The position numbers and the translations under genes were made by a program. The notes beneath the pieces were generated by a model. The model was not told the DNA's origin and ran no database searches. It worked only from the letters and a program-made list of their open reading frames with translations. Source: Pedobacter endophyticus (GTDB lineage Bacteria > Bacteroidota > Bacteroidia > Sphingobacteriales > Sphingobacteriaceae). Taken from it: 64,000 nucleotides of DNA. Where the stretch lies: NCBI RefSeq assembly GCF_015679185.1, contig NZ_CP064939.1:1674001-1738000 (forward strand), in the 5' to 3' direction. This document shows positions 20,513 through 29,896 of the stretch, piece by piece. Every line of letters begins with the position of its first letter. The first letter of the stretch is position 1.

Positions 20513-21282
20513 TGATAGTGGAAAGTTCAGAACATCAACAGCTCCATGCTTGCCTAAATTGTCAGTCGGAAACTTCCGGAACTTACTGCGCAAATTGTGG
20601 GCAAAAGGCAAGTACTCATCGCTACTCTTTACTTCATTTCATGGAACACGATCTGATTCACGGCGTGTGGCATGTTGATAAGGGAGTTTTATTTACGGTA
20701 AAAGAGCTGATTTTAAGACCAGGTGATAGCGTCCGGGAATTTATACAGGGAAAAAGGGTCGGGTTTTTCAGCTTTGTTACCCTGATTATTCTTTTACTTG
20801 CTATTTCCAGTTTAGTAGCCCCGTTTGCGAAGATCCATTTAGCGGACATAATGCCACTGAACAGTAAGCAGGCAGTTAGTGCCTACGAGGATTTCGCTAC
20901 AAAATATCCTAAGATCATTATGCTGATATTAATACCTTTATATTCATCATTTAGTTATTTCTGGTTTAAAAAAGCTAAACTTAATTATAGTGAACACCTG
21001 GTCTTGAATTCTTACAAAACAGCAGTCGAACTCATTCTGGCTTTACTATTTACAATAGTTACGATTTTTTATACGCATATTCCTACGCTTTTGATCTTTT
21101 ATTATGTGTTTATAGCTATAGGGGGCTTCCTTTACAGTATTTGGTTTTACAATCAGTTTTTTACCGGATACGGCTATTCAAGAACATCGAAACTATTAAG
21201 AGCAATAATGATCCCTGTCTCCTACTTGGTCTTTTCTATGGCGATAGGTTTTATAATGGCACTAATCAAATTGATCAATTAA
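20512..21282 (+). CDS. DUF3667 domain membrane protein
   Basis: 256 residues. It opens with a zinc-ribbon (CLNCQSETSGTYCANCG, four Cys in two CxxC pairs) followed by YSLLHFMEHDLIHGVWHVDKG, the characteristic start of the DUF3667 family. Four to five transmembrane helices follow. The molecular role of the family is not known. The GTG start at 20512 overlaps the previous stop; a second GTG lies at 20518. Being coupled to a small two-helix membrane protein suggests a shared membrane complex (inference). Confidence 0.85.
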   Translation: MIVESSEHQQLHACLNCQSETSGTYCANCGQKASTHRYSLLHFMEHDLIHGVWHVDKGVLFTVKELILRPGDSVREFIQGKRVGFFSFVTLIILLLAISSLVAPFAKIHLADIMPLNSKQAVSAYEDFATKYPKIIMLILIPLYSSFSYFWFKKAKLNYSEHLVLNSYKTAVELILALLFTIVTIFYTHIPTLLIFYYVFIAIGGFLYSIWFYNQFFTGYGYSRTSKLLRAIMIPVSYLVFSMAIGFIMALIKLIN

Positions 21283-21580
21283 TCTATCCGATTGCTTGCC
21301 AAATCATAAGCACGCAGTTTTGCAATTTGAAGAAAAGCTCAGCAACACAGAACTAAAAACCACATGTGCTGAATTACTTTATTTTTGTGCTATTCATTAT
21401 TCTATAAATAAGGATTTGGGGTTTCTGTCTCATAAAAAGATCAATAAATTGAAGTCTCTTTAACCTGTTTAATTGATAACTGGGACATATTAATTTCTTA
21501 TGCGCTCCGCAGTTCCTTTATTTTAACACATTTTTTATAACCAATTTAAACTACAGATTTAAAATCCCAAATTTAACCTC
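21283..21580. other. Intergenic region, 298 bp
   Basis: AT-rich. A TATTTTTG at 21380-21387 fits the -7 consensus but lies ~190 bp from the next start and has no convincing -33 partner. No RNA gene or repeat was seen. Confidence 0.5.
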
Positions 21581-21832
21581 ATGAATACTACACAAGAAAT
21601 TAAGCAGCTATCTGATAAGGAACTTCTAAAAAGACATCAGGCAGCAAAATCCAATTTAATTATTACATGTATACTCATTGGTGCTTTAGTAGGTGTTGCT
21701 ATCTATAGTTCGGCTAAAAACGGTATTGGTTTTTTTACTTTTTTCCCGTTCTTTTTCGTGTTCGTAATCATCAATGGCCAAAAGACCAGCAAAGCGATTG
21801 CTTCAGAAGTTAAAAACAGAGGATTGAATTAG
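21581..21832 (+). CDS. Small two-helix membrane protein, function unknown
   Basis: 83 residues. An N-terminal charged helix (EIKQLSDKELLKRHQAAKSN) precedes two hydrophobic segments around a SSAKNGIG turn, and the tail is polar. The layout parallels the 79-residue protein at 20273, so they may be distant paralogues. No catalytic or binding residues are apparent. Confidence that it is coding rests on its architecture and on conventional codon use. Confidence 0.65.
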   Translation: MNTTQEIKQLSDKELLKRHQAAKSNLIITCILIGALVGVAIYSSAKNGIGFFTFFPFFFVFVIINGQKTSKAIASEVKNRGLN

Positions 21833-21958
21833 AAAATACAATAGGGGTAGCTTAGTTGGGAATCATGGCTTGTACCAGCAGTCATCTTTTAAAAAACAAG
21901 GGAATAATAGCATTTTTGGGGTTAATGCTTATGCCCAACTTATTGCTATCAACAATAG

Positions 21959-23332
21959 CTATTCTCTGATCCTGTTGCGAAGATGATTATGTACAATTAT
22001 ATCTATCCACTCATTTTCCGGATAAACGCTTAAATCTACATCTGGCTGAATACCATTATTATCTATTGGATTCGTATCTGTCCAATATGACTTGGTAGTT
22101 GGAAGCATAAAAGAGTAGTCTGGACAAGAAAGTTCTTCCGGTTCAAGCAATTCGCTGTAATCAAGTGTCCCCGCTGTATGTCTTCCATACAGTTTAACCT
22201 TTGTGCTCTGTTTTGCAAGTATCAAAAAATACTCCGAACTACTTGCAGAGTTTTCATTTACTATTATGTTAATGGTTTTAGGATATTCATAGTTTTCTTT
22301 AAGCGCCATCTTAAGTGAGTCTCGCTGCACAAATTTGCCAATGTTTGCCTTTAGTTTAGAAAGCATAGCCACCCGATATGCGCTTGTGGATGTTTCGTAA
22401 TTTTTAATCAATTTCGGGGTCGAAAGTAAAAAATCGCCAGGAACAGAAAATGGTTTTTCATAGGCAAGTCTCATTAGTGATAAAAATGAACTGTTCCCAC
22501 CAACATTATTCCGGAGGTCGATAATCAAGTTTTGTATTTTATTCACCGCTAGTTCAGGAATGACTTTTTTCACAATTATTGAGTCAAATTTTGCGATGTC
22601 TGCGGTAAATGATGGTATTCCCAGATAATAGATGTTGTCATCTATTGATTTGTAAATAAATTCTGAATTGTCGGGGTATGATGATGTCTTTACCGTCAGA
22701 TTATCTTTTTCATTACCCATTTTCTGCCAAATTCCACCAGGCTCAATTAGTAGGTTTTTTAGCCTTCGTCCCCGAAGTAAGTCAGTGGTCAGATAATTAT
22801 TGTAATTTCTAATCCTAAACTCATGTTCATTCCCAATGAGTTCAAAATAAATGTTTCCAATGATGCCATTTGGCTTCAAACTGTACCCTTTATACGTAGA
22901 AAAGGCTTTATCTTTCGACTCCTTTACGATCCTTACCAACAGCGAATCGTTATTCCTCCGCCAGACACCAGTAAGTTGATCAGATGCATTCTTCAGTGCT
23001 TTCTTTGTAAACATCGCCTGTTTAGGAGCTGTTTTTCGGTCGCTAAAAATAATATGATTGTCCTTAAAGAAACGGATATAACGCTCTATAATATAAAAGC
23101 AATTCTCACGATCTGTATTGGTTGTCGCTTCGGTAATTGCTTTAGCTTTTAACTTTTTATATTCCTTCTTTTTGGCAACGTCAACTTTAGCTCTATACCC
23201 CGGATAGTTACTTTCAACATCGGAGATAATTTCTTTTAAGACTATTGAACAGTCACAACTATTTCGAGTCTGGGCATAAGCGAAGTTAAAACATGTAATT
23301 AGTAGAAATGAGCATATAATTTTGCTTACCAT
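21959..23332 (-). CDS. S41-family peptidase (tail-specific protease type), secreted
   Basis: About 457 residues from the ATG at 23332, which puts a clean signal peptide (VSKIICSFLLITCFNFAYAQ) at the very N-terminus. An in-frame ATG at 23389 would add 19 residues ahead of it. The C-terminal half carries the S41 signatures: NLIIDLRNNVGGNSSFLSL, and NENSASSSEYFLILAKQS with the candidate nucleophilic serine. GRHTAGTLDYSE follows. No clear PDZ domain is visible. Likely a periplasmic peptidase of unknown substrate. It is convergent with the small membrane gene and stands alone. Confidence 0.88.
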   Translation of the reverse strand: MVSKIICSFLLITCFNFAYAQTRNSCDCSIVLKEIISDVESNYPGYRAKVDVAKKKEYKKLKAKAITEATTNTDRENCFYIIERYIRFFKDNHIIFSDRKTAPKQAMFTKKALKNASDQLTGVWRRNNDSLLVRIVKESKDKAFSTYKGYSLKPNGIIGNIYFELIGNEHEFRIRNYNNYLTTDLLRGRRLKNLLIEPGGIWQKMGNEKDNLTVKTSSYPDNSEFIYKSIDDNIYYLGIPSFTADIAKFDSIIVKKVIPELAVNKIQNLIIDLRNNVGGNSSFLSLMRLAYEKPFSVPGDFLLSTPKLIKNYETSTSAYRVAMLSKLKANIGKFVQRDSLKMALKENYEYPKTINIIVNENSASSSEYFLILAKQSTKVKLYGRHTAGTLDYSELLEPEELSCPDYSFMLPTTKSYWTDTNPIDNNGIQPDVDLSVYPENEWIDIIVHNHLRNRIRE

Positions 23333-23389
23333 CAGTATTCTTTTTATACTAGACGTAATTCCAGTTGCTAAAGTTGCAAATGCCTTCAT

Positions 23390-23741
23390 TTATGATTAAT
23401 AAATAACGGTGGTTCTGCTGCTCATTAAATCTACCATAAGTCCCTTATACAATTCATTTTGAATGAACCTTGGGAATATCAGCACAAAGTCTCCCCTCCA
23501 AAACCAGACTATAAATACAACCATGTGATTATCATATTTTATTTATCATATTTTGATACTTATCAATTTTGGATAATAATTTTTTTGTTCAGTTCCCTTT
23601 CTGTTCATTAAAATAGGGTTTAGCGAACTATAAATCGGCGGTATAATGTTAATAATTTACGTTAATACTGATGGATTCTTGCAATCAACAATACTAAGCG
23701 ATAGAATAATTTTCTGAATGTAAATTGATTGTAAAAGCAAT
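23390..23741. other. Intergenic region between S41 peptidase and tRNA-Leu
   Basis: About 350 bp of AT-rich sequence (runs such as ATCATATTTTATTTATCATATTTTG). I see no gene, repeat family or convincing promoter in it apart from the tRNA terminator at its edge. Confidence 0.6.
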
Positions 23742-23763
23742 AGGGATCCCGTTTGGGATCCCT
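23742..23763 (-). terminator. Terminator of tRNA-Leu
   Basis: AGGGATCCC GTTT GGGATCCCT gives a 9-bp perfect stem starting 9 bases after the tRNA 3' end. On the minus strand it is followed by ATTGCTTTT. Confidence 0.7.
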
Positions 23764-23772
23764 AAGAAAATG

Positions 23773-23852
23773 TACCCGGAGCCGGAGTCGAACCGGCACG
23801 GTTTCCCACAGGTGTTTGAGACCAGCGCGTCTACCAATTCCGCCATCCGGGC
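23773..23852 (-). tRNA. tRNA-Leu (anticodon CAA)
   Basis: An 80-nt gene. The acceptor stem GCCCGGA/TCCGGGT, the D-arm GCGGAATTGGTAGACGC and the TPsiC arm GCCGGTTCGACTCCGGC are all present. The anticodon loop CTCAAAC reads CAA (23816-23818), decoding UUG. The extended variable arm (TGTGGGAAACCGTG) is typical of leucine tRNAs. CCA is not encoded: the discriminator A is followed by CAT. Confidence 0.97.
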
Positions 23853-23929
23853 ATGTGTTGGACGGGGATGCAAATGTAGATAACGGTTATCTAAATCGCA
23901 AAAATATTTTAAAATAATTTGCAAACCGC

Positions 23930-24238
23930 TTAGGCTATGTCACTTGCATTGCGGGGCTGCTCATCCTTAAGCCTTTTATCTACCAAAAATGGAACAAAAG
24001 GAAGTAACGAAGCCAGAAATATTAAGAATGCTTTGCCAAATTTCCATTTCTGCTCTTGCCAGGCCATGATCAGTGTAGCGGCATAACCAATAAACAAAAT
24101 ACCGTGTAACCAACCTGCGTACTTCACTACCAAATCGAAATGCAACAAGTATTTAATAGGCATTGCCACGAACAATAAAAGCAGGTAAGAAACACCTTCG
24201 GCAACCGCAACCTTGCGAAAAATAGTAAGCGAACTCAT
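23930..24238 (-). CDS. DUF3817 domain integral membrane protein
   Basis: 102 residues, three hydrophobic segments. The pattern FRKVAVAEGVSYLLLLFVAMPIK followed by HGILFIGYA is the DUF3817 family signature. It matches the family's usual ~100-residue length. Function is unknown; it is an inner-membrane protein. It is followed on the minus strand by tRNA-Leu and preceded by a low-complexity repeat tract. Confidence 0.87.
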   Translation of the reverse strand: MSSLTIFRKVAVAEGVSYLLLLFVAMPIKYLLHFDLVVKYAGWLHGILFIGYAATLIMAWQEQKWKFGKAFLIFLASLLPFVPFLVDKRLKDEQPRNASDIA

Positions 24239-24300
24239 ATATCTGATTGTTTTGTCCGAAAATAAAACTTAGCAGTCAGCAATCAAAAACTAAAAAATGA

Positions 24301-24475
24301 TTTGACAATGAAGTGTTGGTTCATTAGTTCATTTGGTTCATTAGTTCACTGGTCATCAAGGAACTAGTTCATTGGTTCTTGCTTATTGGTCATTGCTTAT
24401 TGGTTATTGCTTATTAGTTCATTGGTCATTAGTCATTAGTTTATTGTAACTGCCAATTGTTTAGTCGCCTATTAC
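24301..24475. repeat. Degenerate short-word direct repeat (TTCATTRGTTCA-like)
   Basis: About 175 bp made of variants of the words TTCATTAGTTCA, TTCATTGGTC and TGCTTATTGG, repeated more than ten times with drifting spacing. It fills the gap between the DUF3817 and hscB genes. No gene is visible in it. Confidence 0.85.
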
Positions 24476-24482
24476 CAATCAA

Positions 24483-25019
24483 CTAGTTCAATTTCTCCCT
24501 GATCCTCGCAACATACTTCTGTCTGTAAAAAATATCCTTAATTTCAGCCAACAGCTTTTCTGGCGCTTCCAGCCCGCTATCAAACTGCACCATCAACTTA
24601 GCAAGTGTTTCTTTAAGCGCTTTTTCGATCACATCGACCTGATTGCTTACTTCCGCAAGCCGCTGGGGATCGGGCTCAAATTGAAGATCCATCAGCGCCT
24701 CATTAACATCCATCATTTCCATCAAAAAAGACTGAGGTAACTGATATCCTTCGTCAGTTGCTACAATTCCTTTGAGCTCTAATACGTATTTTAATCGCTT
24801 TTGGGCGTTGCTTAGTGTTTGGTAAGCCTTATTGTTAAGTGTAGATAGTTCGAGCACATCTTGCTGCCGTTCTTCGCTTTCGTTTGCATAAAAATCGGGA
24901 TGATATTTTTTACTGAGCGCATAAAATTTGGCTTTCACCGCATTTTGATCTGGGTTAAATTTTACGGGTAGCTCGTAAAACTCGAAGTAATTAGGCTGTT
25001 GCTTATCGTTGCTCATCAT
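24483..25019 (-). CDS. hscB: HscB-type J-domain co-chaperone for Fe-S cluster assembly
   Basis: About 178 residues. The N-terminal J domain (YFEFYELPVKFNPD, ALSKKYHPDFYA) has the HPD motif near residue 40, which stimulates an Hsp70 ATPase. The C-terminal three-helix domain (PQSFLMEMMDVNEAL, then IKDIFYRQKYVARIREKLN) is the HscB scaffold-binding region that docks IscU-like proteins. The chosen start is the first of two adjacent ATGs at 25019/25016; the in-frame ATG at 25067 would add residues that do not resemble the family. No isc genes are adjacent. It acts in the cytoplasm. Confidence 0.9.
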   Translation of the reverse strand: MMSNDKQQPNYFEFYELPVKFNPDQNAVKAKFYALSKKYHPDFYANESEERQQDVLELSTLNNKAYQTLSNAQKRLKYVLELKGIVATDEGYQLPQSFLMEMMDVNEALMDLQFEPDPQRLAEVSNQVDVIEKALKETLAKLMVQFDSGLEAPEKLLAEIKDIFYRQKYVARIREKLN

Positions 25020-25102
25020 AACAGGGTATAAATTAAAAAGCCGCAGATGTTTGGCTTGATTTATCAAACGCCCACATCTGCGGCAATAATAAAAATTTGA
25101 TC

Positions 25103-26503
25103 TTACTTACCGAAAGATTTTAAAATATCGCTGCCAAAGGCAAATACCATTAAGCAGATTAAGATTACAAAGCCGACAATCTGTGCCTTTTCCAGCACTT
25201 TTTCACTCACCGGCTTACGCTGTACCATCTCAATTAGCAAAAATACTACGTGGCCACCATCCAAGCCTGGTATTGGCAACAAGTTCATAAAAGCCAGTGC
25301 CATAGAGATCAGCCCGGTTAATGTCCAGAATTTTACCCAATCGAAAGTTGCGCCGTAAACTTTAGCAATTCCAATCGGACTGCTGATGTTTCTTGCACTG
25401 AGCTTCCCGGTAAGCATTTTACCAATGCCCTTGGCGTTATCTAAAAAGGTGCTTTTGGCCATGGTAACCCCAATCGGAAGCGATTCGGCAAAGCCAAATT
25501 CAATATGTGCCGATTCGGGAACATTTACGTTCGGAATTACGCCAATTGTGCCATCCTTACTCACCGTAGGGTTAAAACTTACTGGCTTGCCATTACGCAA
25601 AGCGGTAATCGTTATTTTTTTGCTTTTGTTAGCCGATACTTCTTCCTTAAACTGATCAAGAAAAGTGATCGCTTTGCCATTTACCGTTAAAACGCTGTCG
25701 CCGGGCTTAATGCCAGCACTATACGCCGGATAAGTTGGTTTTTCAAATTTACTGCCAAAAATCTTATCGGTTAATTTTCCAAAAAACGATTGCTCATCTA
25801 CGCTCGGATCGGGAACAGATACTTTATCAATGCGCTGCATTCTGTATCTGGGCGCAATGAAGTTTTCCCTGTCGTTTTTCGAAATTTTATTTAAAATGGT
25901 GTCAGGCACCGAAACATATAATGTTTTATTGCCTCTTAAAATCGTTAGTTGCGCACCGTCAAATAATACCTTGCTCGAAATGGCATCTTCGAAACGAATA
26001 AGTTTGTTGCCGTTGATGGCTAAAATTCTGTCGCCATTTTTTAGGCCAATTTCTTTGCCGATGTTCCCTACAGAGATCCCATCTGTTAATTTCTCGTTAA
26101 CCGTATAGTTTTGTCCATAATTAAAGGTCAACATCCAAAAAATAATGATACCAACAATAATGTTTACAATTATACCACCCAGCATTACAATAAGCCGTTG
26201 CCAGGCGGGTTTAGAGCGAAATTCCCAGGGTTGCGCAGGTTGGGCCATTTGCTCGGTATCCATGCTTTCGTCAATCATGCCGGCAATTTTAACGTAACCA
26301 CCAAGCGGCAACCATCCTACCCCATACTCTACATCCCCTTTTTTAAAGCTGAAGAGCTTAAAGCCCCACGCATCAAAAAACAAATAAAACTTTTCTACTT
26401 TAATACCAAACGCCCTTGCCGCCAGGAAATGTCCTAATTCGTGTAGTATAACTAATAAAGACAATCCGAGCAACAGCTGCCCCGCCATAATCAATCCATT
26501 CAT
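25103..26503 (-). CDS. rseP: RseP-family site-2 zinc metalloprotease
   Basis: 466-residue intramembrane protease of peptidase family M50. The first membrane helix holds HELGHF (His21, Glu22, His25) and the C-terminal helix holds LPIPGLDGG with the third ligand, Asp. Two PDZ-like segments lie between them (about residues 130-210 and 235-310: GLKNGDRILAINGN and GIKPGDSVLTVNGK). It cleaves transmembrane anchors such as anti-sigma factors after a first cut. The gene is 28 bp downstream of dxr, the conserved pairing in this phylum, so the two are probably co-transcribed. Confidence 0.95.
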   Translation of the reverse strand: MNGLIMAGQLLLGLSLLVILHELGHFLAARAFGIKVEKFYLFFDAWGFKLFSFKKGDVEYGVGWLPLGGYVKIAGMIDESMDTEQMAQPAQPWEFRSKPAWQRLIVMLGGIIVNIIVGIIIFWMLTFNYGQNYTVNEKLTDGISVGNIGKEIGLKNGDRILAINGNKLIRFEDAISSKVLFDGAQLTILRGNKTLYVSVPDTILNKISKNDRENFIAPRYRMQRIDKVSVPDPSVDEQSFFGKLTDKIFGSKFEKPTYPAYSAGIKPGDSVLTVNGKAITFLDQFKEEVSANKSKKITITALRNGKPVSFNPTVSKDGTIGVIPNVNVPESAHIEFGFAESLPIGVTMAKSTFLDNAKGIGKMLTGKLSARNISSPIGIAKVYGATFDWVKFWTLTGLISMALAFMNLLPIPGLDGGHVVFLLIEMVQRKPVSEKVLEKAQIVGFVILICLMVFAFGSDILKSFGK

Positions 26504-26531
26504 ATATGCTTATAAAATTTTATGTTAGATG

Positions 26532-27692
26532 TTAATTTATATTTTTTGTTACTAATTCGCCGGCTAAGATACGGCTATGTTTGTCAGTTTCTAAATAATC
26601 GCTCAATTGTGGTTTTGCTATGAACCCGATTTCTTCCATACACTTCTCAATTACTTCGCTCATTTGGAGGAAACCAATTTCGTCTTTTAAAAAAGCGGCT
26701 ACCACAACTTCATTGGCTGCATTTAATATACAGGGCATGTTGCCGCCTTTTCTCAACGATTGAAAAGCCAGGTTGAGGTTTCTAAAAGTTTCCAAATCTG
26801 CTTTCTGAAAACTAAAATTCGGGTAGTCTAAAAAGTTAAAACGCTTAAAAGTGTTTTTTAGCCTATCGGGATAGTTTAATGCATACTGAATAGGCAATTT
26901 CATGTCGGGAACGCCCATTTGCGCTTTCATAGATCCATCGTTAAACTGCACAATGGAGTGAATTATGGATTGCGGGTGAACGATTACGTCTATTTGATCA
27001 ACATCGAGATCGAACAACCACCGAGCCTCAATTACCTCCAGACCCTTGTTCATTAAAGAGGCCGAATCGATAGTTATTTTTGCCCCCATTACCCAGTTAG
27101 GGTGTTTTAAAGCCTGTTCTTTTTTAACGCTTGACAAAAAATTGCGGTCTTTTCCTATAAATGGGCCACCAGAAGCGGTTAAATAGATTTTTTCAATTTC
27201 ATTTTGCTCCTCACCCACCAAACATTGAAAAATTGCAGAATGCTCCGAATCAACCGGAAGTATTTTTACCTGATGCGCTTTGGCTAGAGCAGTGATGTAT
27301 TCTCCCGCCACAACCAGCGTTTCCTTGTTGGCGAGCGCAATGTTTTTACCTGCCTTGATAGCGGCAATAGTCGGCTTTAAGCCAACCGAGCCCATTAAGG
27401 CTGTTAATACAATATCGCTTTGCGGATAGGCAGCCACCTCAGATAAAGCATCCTCTCCTGCCAAAACCTTAATGCCTGATGGTGATAATGATTCTTTTAC
27501 GTGCAAATACTGGCCTTCATCGCAAATTACAACAACCTCGGGTTTAAATGCCTTTGCCTGCTGAATAAGTAGTTCTGCATTTTTTAACGCAGATAATACC
27601 GAAACCTTAAAAATGTCCGGATTATCGCGAACAACTTCGAGGGCTTGTGTGCCTATGCTTCCCGTAGAGCCTAATATGGAAATATTTTTCAA
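26532..27692 (-). CDS. dxr: 1-deoxy-D-xylulose 5-phosphate reductoisomerase
   Basis: 386 residues, full family length. It converts DXP to 2-C-methyl-D-erythritol 4-phosphate with NADPH, the committed step of the MEP isoprenoid pathway, in the cytosol. The NADPH-binding start ISILGSTGSIGTQALEV is exact. The catalytic/metal region includes PVDSEHSAIFQ (Asp and Glu ligands) and TASGGPF, and MNKGLEVIEARWLFD is followed by VIVHPQSIIHS. The start is set by the nucleotide-binding motif. It leads the dxr-rseP pair. Confidence 0.97.
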   Translation of the reverse strand: MKNISILGSTGSIGTQALEVVRDNPDIFKVSVLSALKNAELLIQQAKAFKPEVVVICDEGQYLHVKESLSPSGIKVLAGEDALSEVAAYPQSDIVLTALMGSVGLKPTIAAIKAGKNIALANKETLVVAGEYITALAKAHQVKILPVDSEHSAIFQCLVGEEQNEIEKIYLTASGGPFIGKDRNFLSSVKKEQALKHPNWVMGAKITIDSASLMNKGLEVIEARWLFDLDVDQIDVIVHPQSIIHSIVQFNDGSMKAQMGVPDMKLPIQYALNYPDRLKNTFKRFNFLDYPNFSFQKADLETFRNLNLAFQSLRKGGNMPCILNAANEVVVAAFLKDEIGFLQMSEVIEKCMEEIGFIAKPQLSDYLETDKHSRILAGELVTKNIN

Positions 27693-27758
27693 ATCGTTTT
27701 AATATCGTGATGCTTAAAATTTAATTAAGCATTTTTTGTTCACCCTAATTATCGTTCC

Positions 27759-27843
27759 GTCAATGCGAAGCTGGGCCTGATTGAGCTGAAGGAATCTAAC
27801 TTGCCTGGTAAGATTGCTTCGTCGTTCCTCCTCGCAATGACGA
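27759..27843. repeat. REP-like palindromic element 1
   Basis: In the minus direction it opens TCGTCATTGCGAGG, continues through CGACGAAGCAATCT, and closes with a diverged inverted copy (GTCAATGCGAAG on the plus strand). It sits between dxr and the GH3-type gene. Related elements are at 33227, 47158, 48039 and 53398. Confidence 0.8.
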
Positions 27844-27852
27844 ATTTGGTTA

Positions 27853-29361
27853 TTAAATAATATACTTCTCCAGCCCATCCGCCAGTTTCCTGTCGTTACT
27901 CAATCTCGGCACCTTATTTTGTCCGCCGAGTTTCCCTTCGCTTTTCATGTAATTTACAAAGGCATCTTTTTGCAGCGTACGTATTATCAATGGCTGCAAA
28001 ATGTTGCCTTCGATGAGGTCAAAGTAATAAATATTTTTCTTTTGCAGGGCCAGGTCTACTTTTTTACTAAAAGCGGCCAAATCGTTGGGCGCAGCAGAAA
28101 ACTCTATAAACCACTCGTGGTAAGGCAGCGTGCCTTCGTTGGGATTCACCTGGGGCGCCACTGTAAATTCCGTAATCTCTACCTTTTCCTCGTTGGCAAC
28201 TGTTAACAGTGCATGTTCTACTTCTTCGCCAATTACATGCTCGCCAAACGCCGAGATAAAATGCTTAATCCTTCCGGTAACGACGATCTTATAAGGATTT
28301 TTGGACACAAATTTAACCGTGTCGCCAATACTGTAGCCCCACAAACCGGCATTGGTATTCAAAATCAGTGCATAATTGGTATTTAGCTCCACCTCGCCGA
28401 GCGATAACCGGGTTGGATTTTCGTTGTGGTATTCATCAGCTGGAATAAACTCATAAAATATCCCTGCATCGGCCAATAACAATAAACCTTTATCTTTTTG
28501 CGAATCCTGATAAGCGATAAATCCCTCAGATGCGGGATAGGTTTCAATAGAATCGATTTTTCTGCCGATGCTCTGCTCTATTTTGGCCCGGTAAGGTTCG
28601 AAATTTACGCCTCCATAAATAAACAAGCTGAAGTTTTTGAATATTTCAGCGATTTTTTTGCCTCCTGTTTTTTCTGATAGCTTGTCGAAATACATTTGCA
28701 CCCAGGGCGGAATACCAGATATTAAAGTCATGTTCTGATGAACGGTTTCCTCAACAATGGCATCAACTTTCTGTTCCCAGTCTTCAATGATATTGGTTTC
28801 GTATGATGGCAGTCTGTTTTTTTGCAGGTAGGCAGGCACATGGTGTGCAACAATGCCCGATAAGCGCCCAACGTTGATGCCGTTTTTTACGCTCAACACC
28901 GGACTTCCCTGTAAAAAGATCATTTTTCCGTTTACAAAGTCAGTTTTTCCGGTTTCATTAATATAAGTTAAAATGGCGTTTCGAGCGGCTTTAATGTGCT
29001 CAGGCATCGATTCTTTTGAAAGTGGAATATACTTTACGCCCGAAGTTGTTCCTGAGGTTTTGGCGAAATAAAGCGGTTTGCCTTTCCAAAGCACATCCGC
29101 CTCTCCGGCCACAACGCGATCTACGTAAGGCTTTAAACCTTCGTAATCCCGAACGGGTACGTGCAGCTTAAAATCGTTATAGTTATTAATGGTGTTAAAG
29201 CGATGGTCTTTACCGAAAGCGGTGTGTTTAGCCTCCCTGATCAGGCTTTCAAGAATGTTCTGCTGAGCGTTAACAGCATTATTCTTCCATCGGTTTATTC
29301 GCCAAACTGCAAATGCCGCAAAAGGCTTACTTAGCATCGATTTCAATCCCATAACTTCCAA
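27853..29361 (-). CDS. GH3 auxin-responsive-promoter-family acyl-adenylating protein
   Basis: 502 residues, matching the bacterial GH3-family length. GH3 proteins belong to the ANL superfamily and adenylate carboxylic acids before conjugation. Visible signatures are FAKTSGTTSGVKYIPLS (phosphate-binding loop), YPASEGFIAYQD, and LNTNAGLWGYSIGDTVKF followed by VTGRIKHFISAFGEHV (hinge region). The bacterial substrate is unknown; auxin conjugation should not be assumed. Cytosolic, and monocistronic judging by the repeat element downstream and a 178-bp gap upstream. Confidence 0.9.
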   Translation of the reverse strand: MEVMGLKSMLSKPFAAFAVWRINRWKNNAVNAQQNILESLIREAKHTAFGKDHRFNTINNYNDFKLHVPVRDYEGLKPYVDRVVAGEADVLWKGKPLYFAKTSGTTSGVKYIPLSKESMPEHIKAARNAILTYINETGKTDFVNGKMIFLQGSPVLSVKNGINVGRLSGIVAHHVPAYLQKNRLPSYETNIIEDWEQKVDAIVEETVHQNMTLISGIPPWVQMYFDKLSEKTGGKKIAEIFKNFSLFIYGGVNFEPYRAKIEQSIGRKIDSIETYPASEGFIAYQDSQKDKGLLLLADAGIFYEFIPADEYHNENPTRLSLGEVELNTNYALILNTNAGLWGYSIGDTVKFVSKNPYKIVVTGRIKHFISAFGEHVIGEEVEHALLTVANEEKVEITEFTVAPQVNPNEGTLPYHEWFIEFSAAPNDLAAFSKKVDLALQKKNIYYFDLIEGNILQPLIIRTLQKDAFVNYMKSEGKLGGQNKVPRLSNDRKLADGLEKYII

Positions 29362-29539
29362 GCCCCTAGAAGGGCTTACCCTTTCTATTGATCTTATTTA
29401 CAAAAAACTGAGATTGAAACATATTAAAAAGATTTTTTTCTTGACGGGTGCTTGAGATTTTTATCCTAGGTCAATTTTTGGCATGTTGTTTTTTTTATGC
29501 GATTTTGACCGCTAAACCGTCTCTACCCGGCAGTTGTAG

Positions 29540-29896
29540 TTAATTTTCGTGTGCTATTATTTCTTTGTTATTTATTTCTATTAAATCGTACTCTGAAAGC
29601 AAATCAACTATTTGGTTTAAATTGCTTTCGATAAGGTTTATTAAGTTGCGATTAATAATATTACCTGTTGAAATAAAGAGAAATTTCTTCGGAACACCAA
29701 TTATTATATGAGAATCTAAGAAATCAGAATCCTTTGAAATAACGACTCGATCTTGCTCAAGAGACGTTTTCCTTATTTCTCGATCAGTTGTTTGCTCTTT
29801 ATTTGGTAAGTCATCTGTATGAATAACATCAAACCCTTTGTTTCTTAAATGCAAAGCAAGTTTAAAAGGTAAGTTTGCATCGATTAAGAATTTCAT
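29540..29896 (-). CDS. DUF5615 PIN-like protein (putative toxin)
   Basis: 118 residues. The start FLIDANLPFKLALHLRNKGFDVIH and the central ISKDSDFLDSH are characteristic of DUF5615 PIN-like proteins, with acidic residues (Asp4, Asp in TDREI, Asp in SKDSDF) in the positions expected of a metal-dependent nuclease. It overlaps the upstream DUF433 gene by 4 bp (ATGA). This arrangement is a common VapBC-like module, so an RNase toxin is the best guess; no activity is established for this copy. The open frame is intact. Confidence 0.85.
   Translation of the reverse strand: MKFLIDANLPFKLALHLRNKGFDVIHTDDLPNKEQTTDREIRKTSLEQDRVVISKDSDFLDSHIIIGVPKKFLFISTGNIINRNLINLIESNLNQIVDLLSEYDLIEINNKEIIAHEN

Noticed and set aside
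23694..23924. 76-residue reading frame across tRNA-Leu on the minus strand
   Set aside because: It reads through the tRNA gene (including its conserved arms) and has no protein-like features.
27710..27732. Hairpin ATGCTTAA...TTAAGCAT as a terminator upstream of dxr
   Set aside because: Its T-run is on the plus strand, where no gene ends; on the minus strand no T-run follows.
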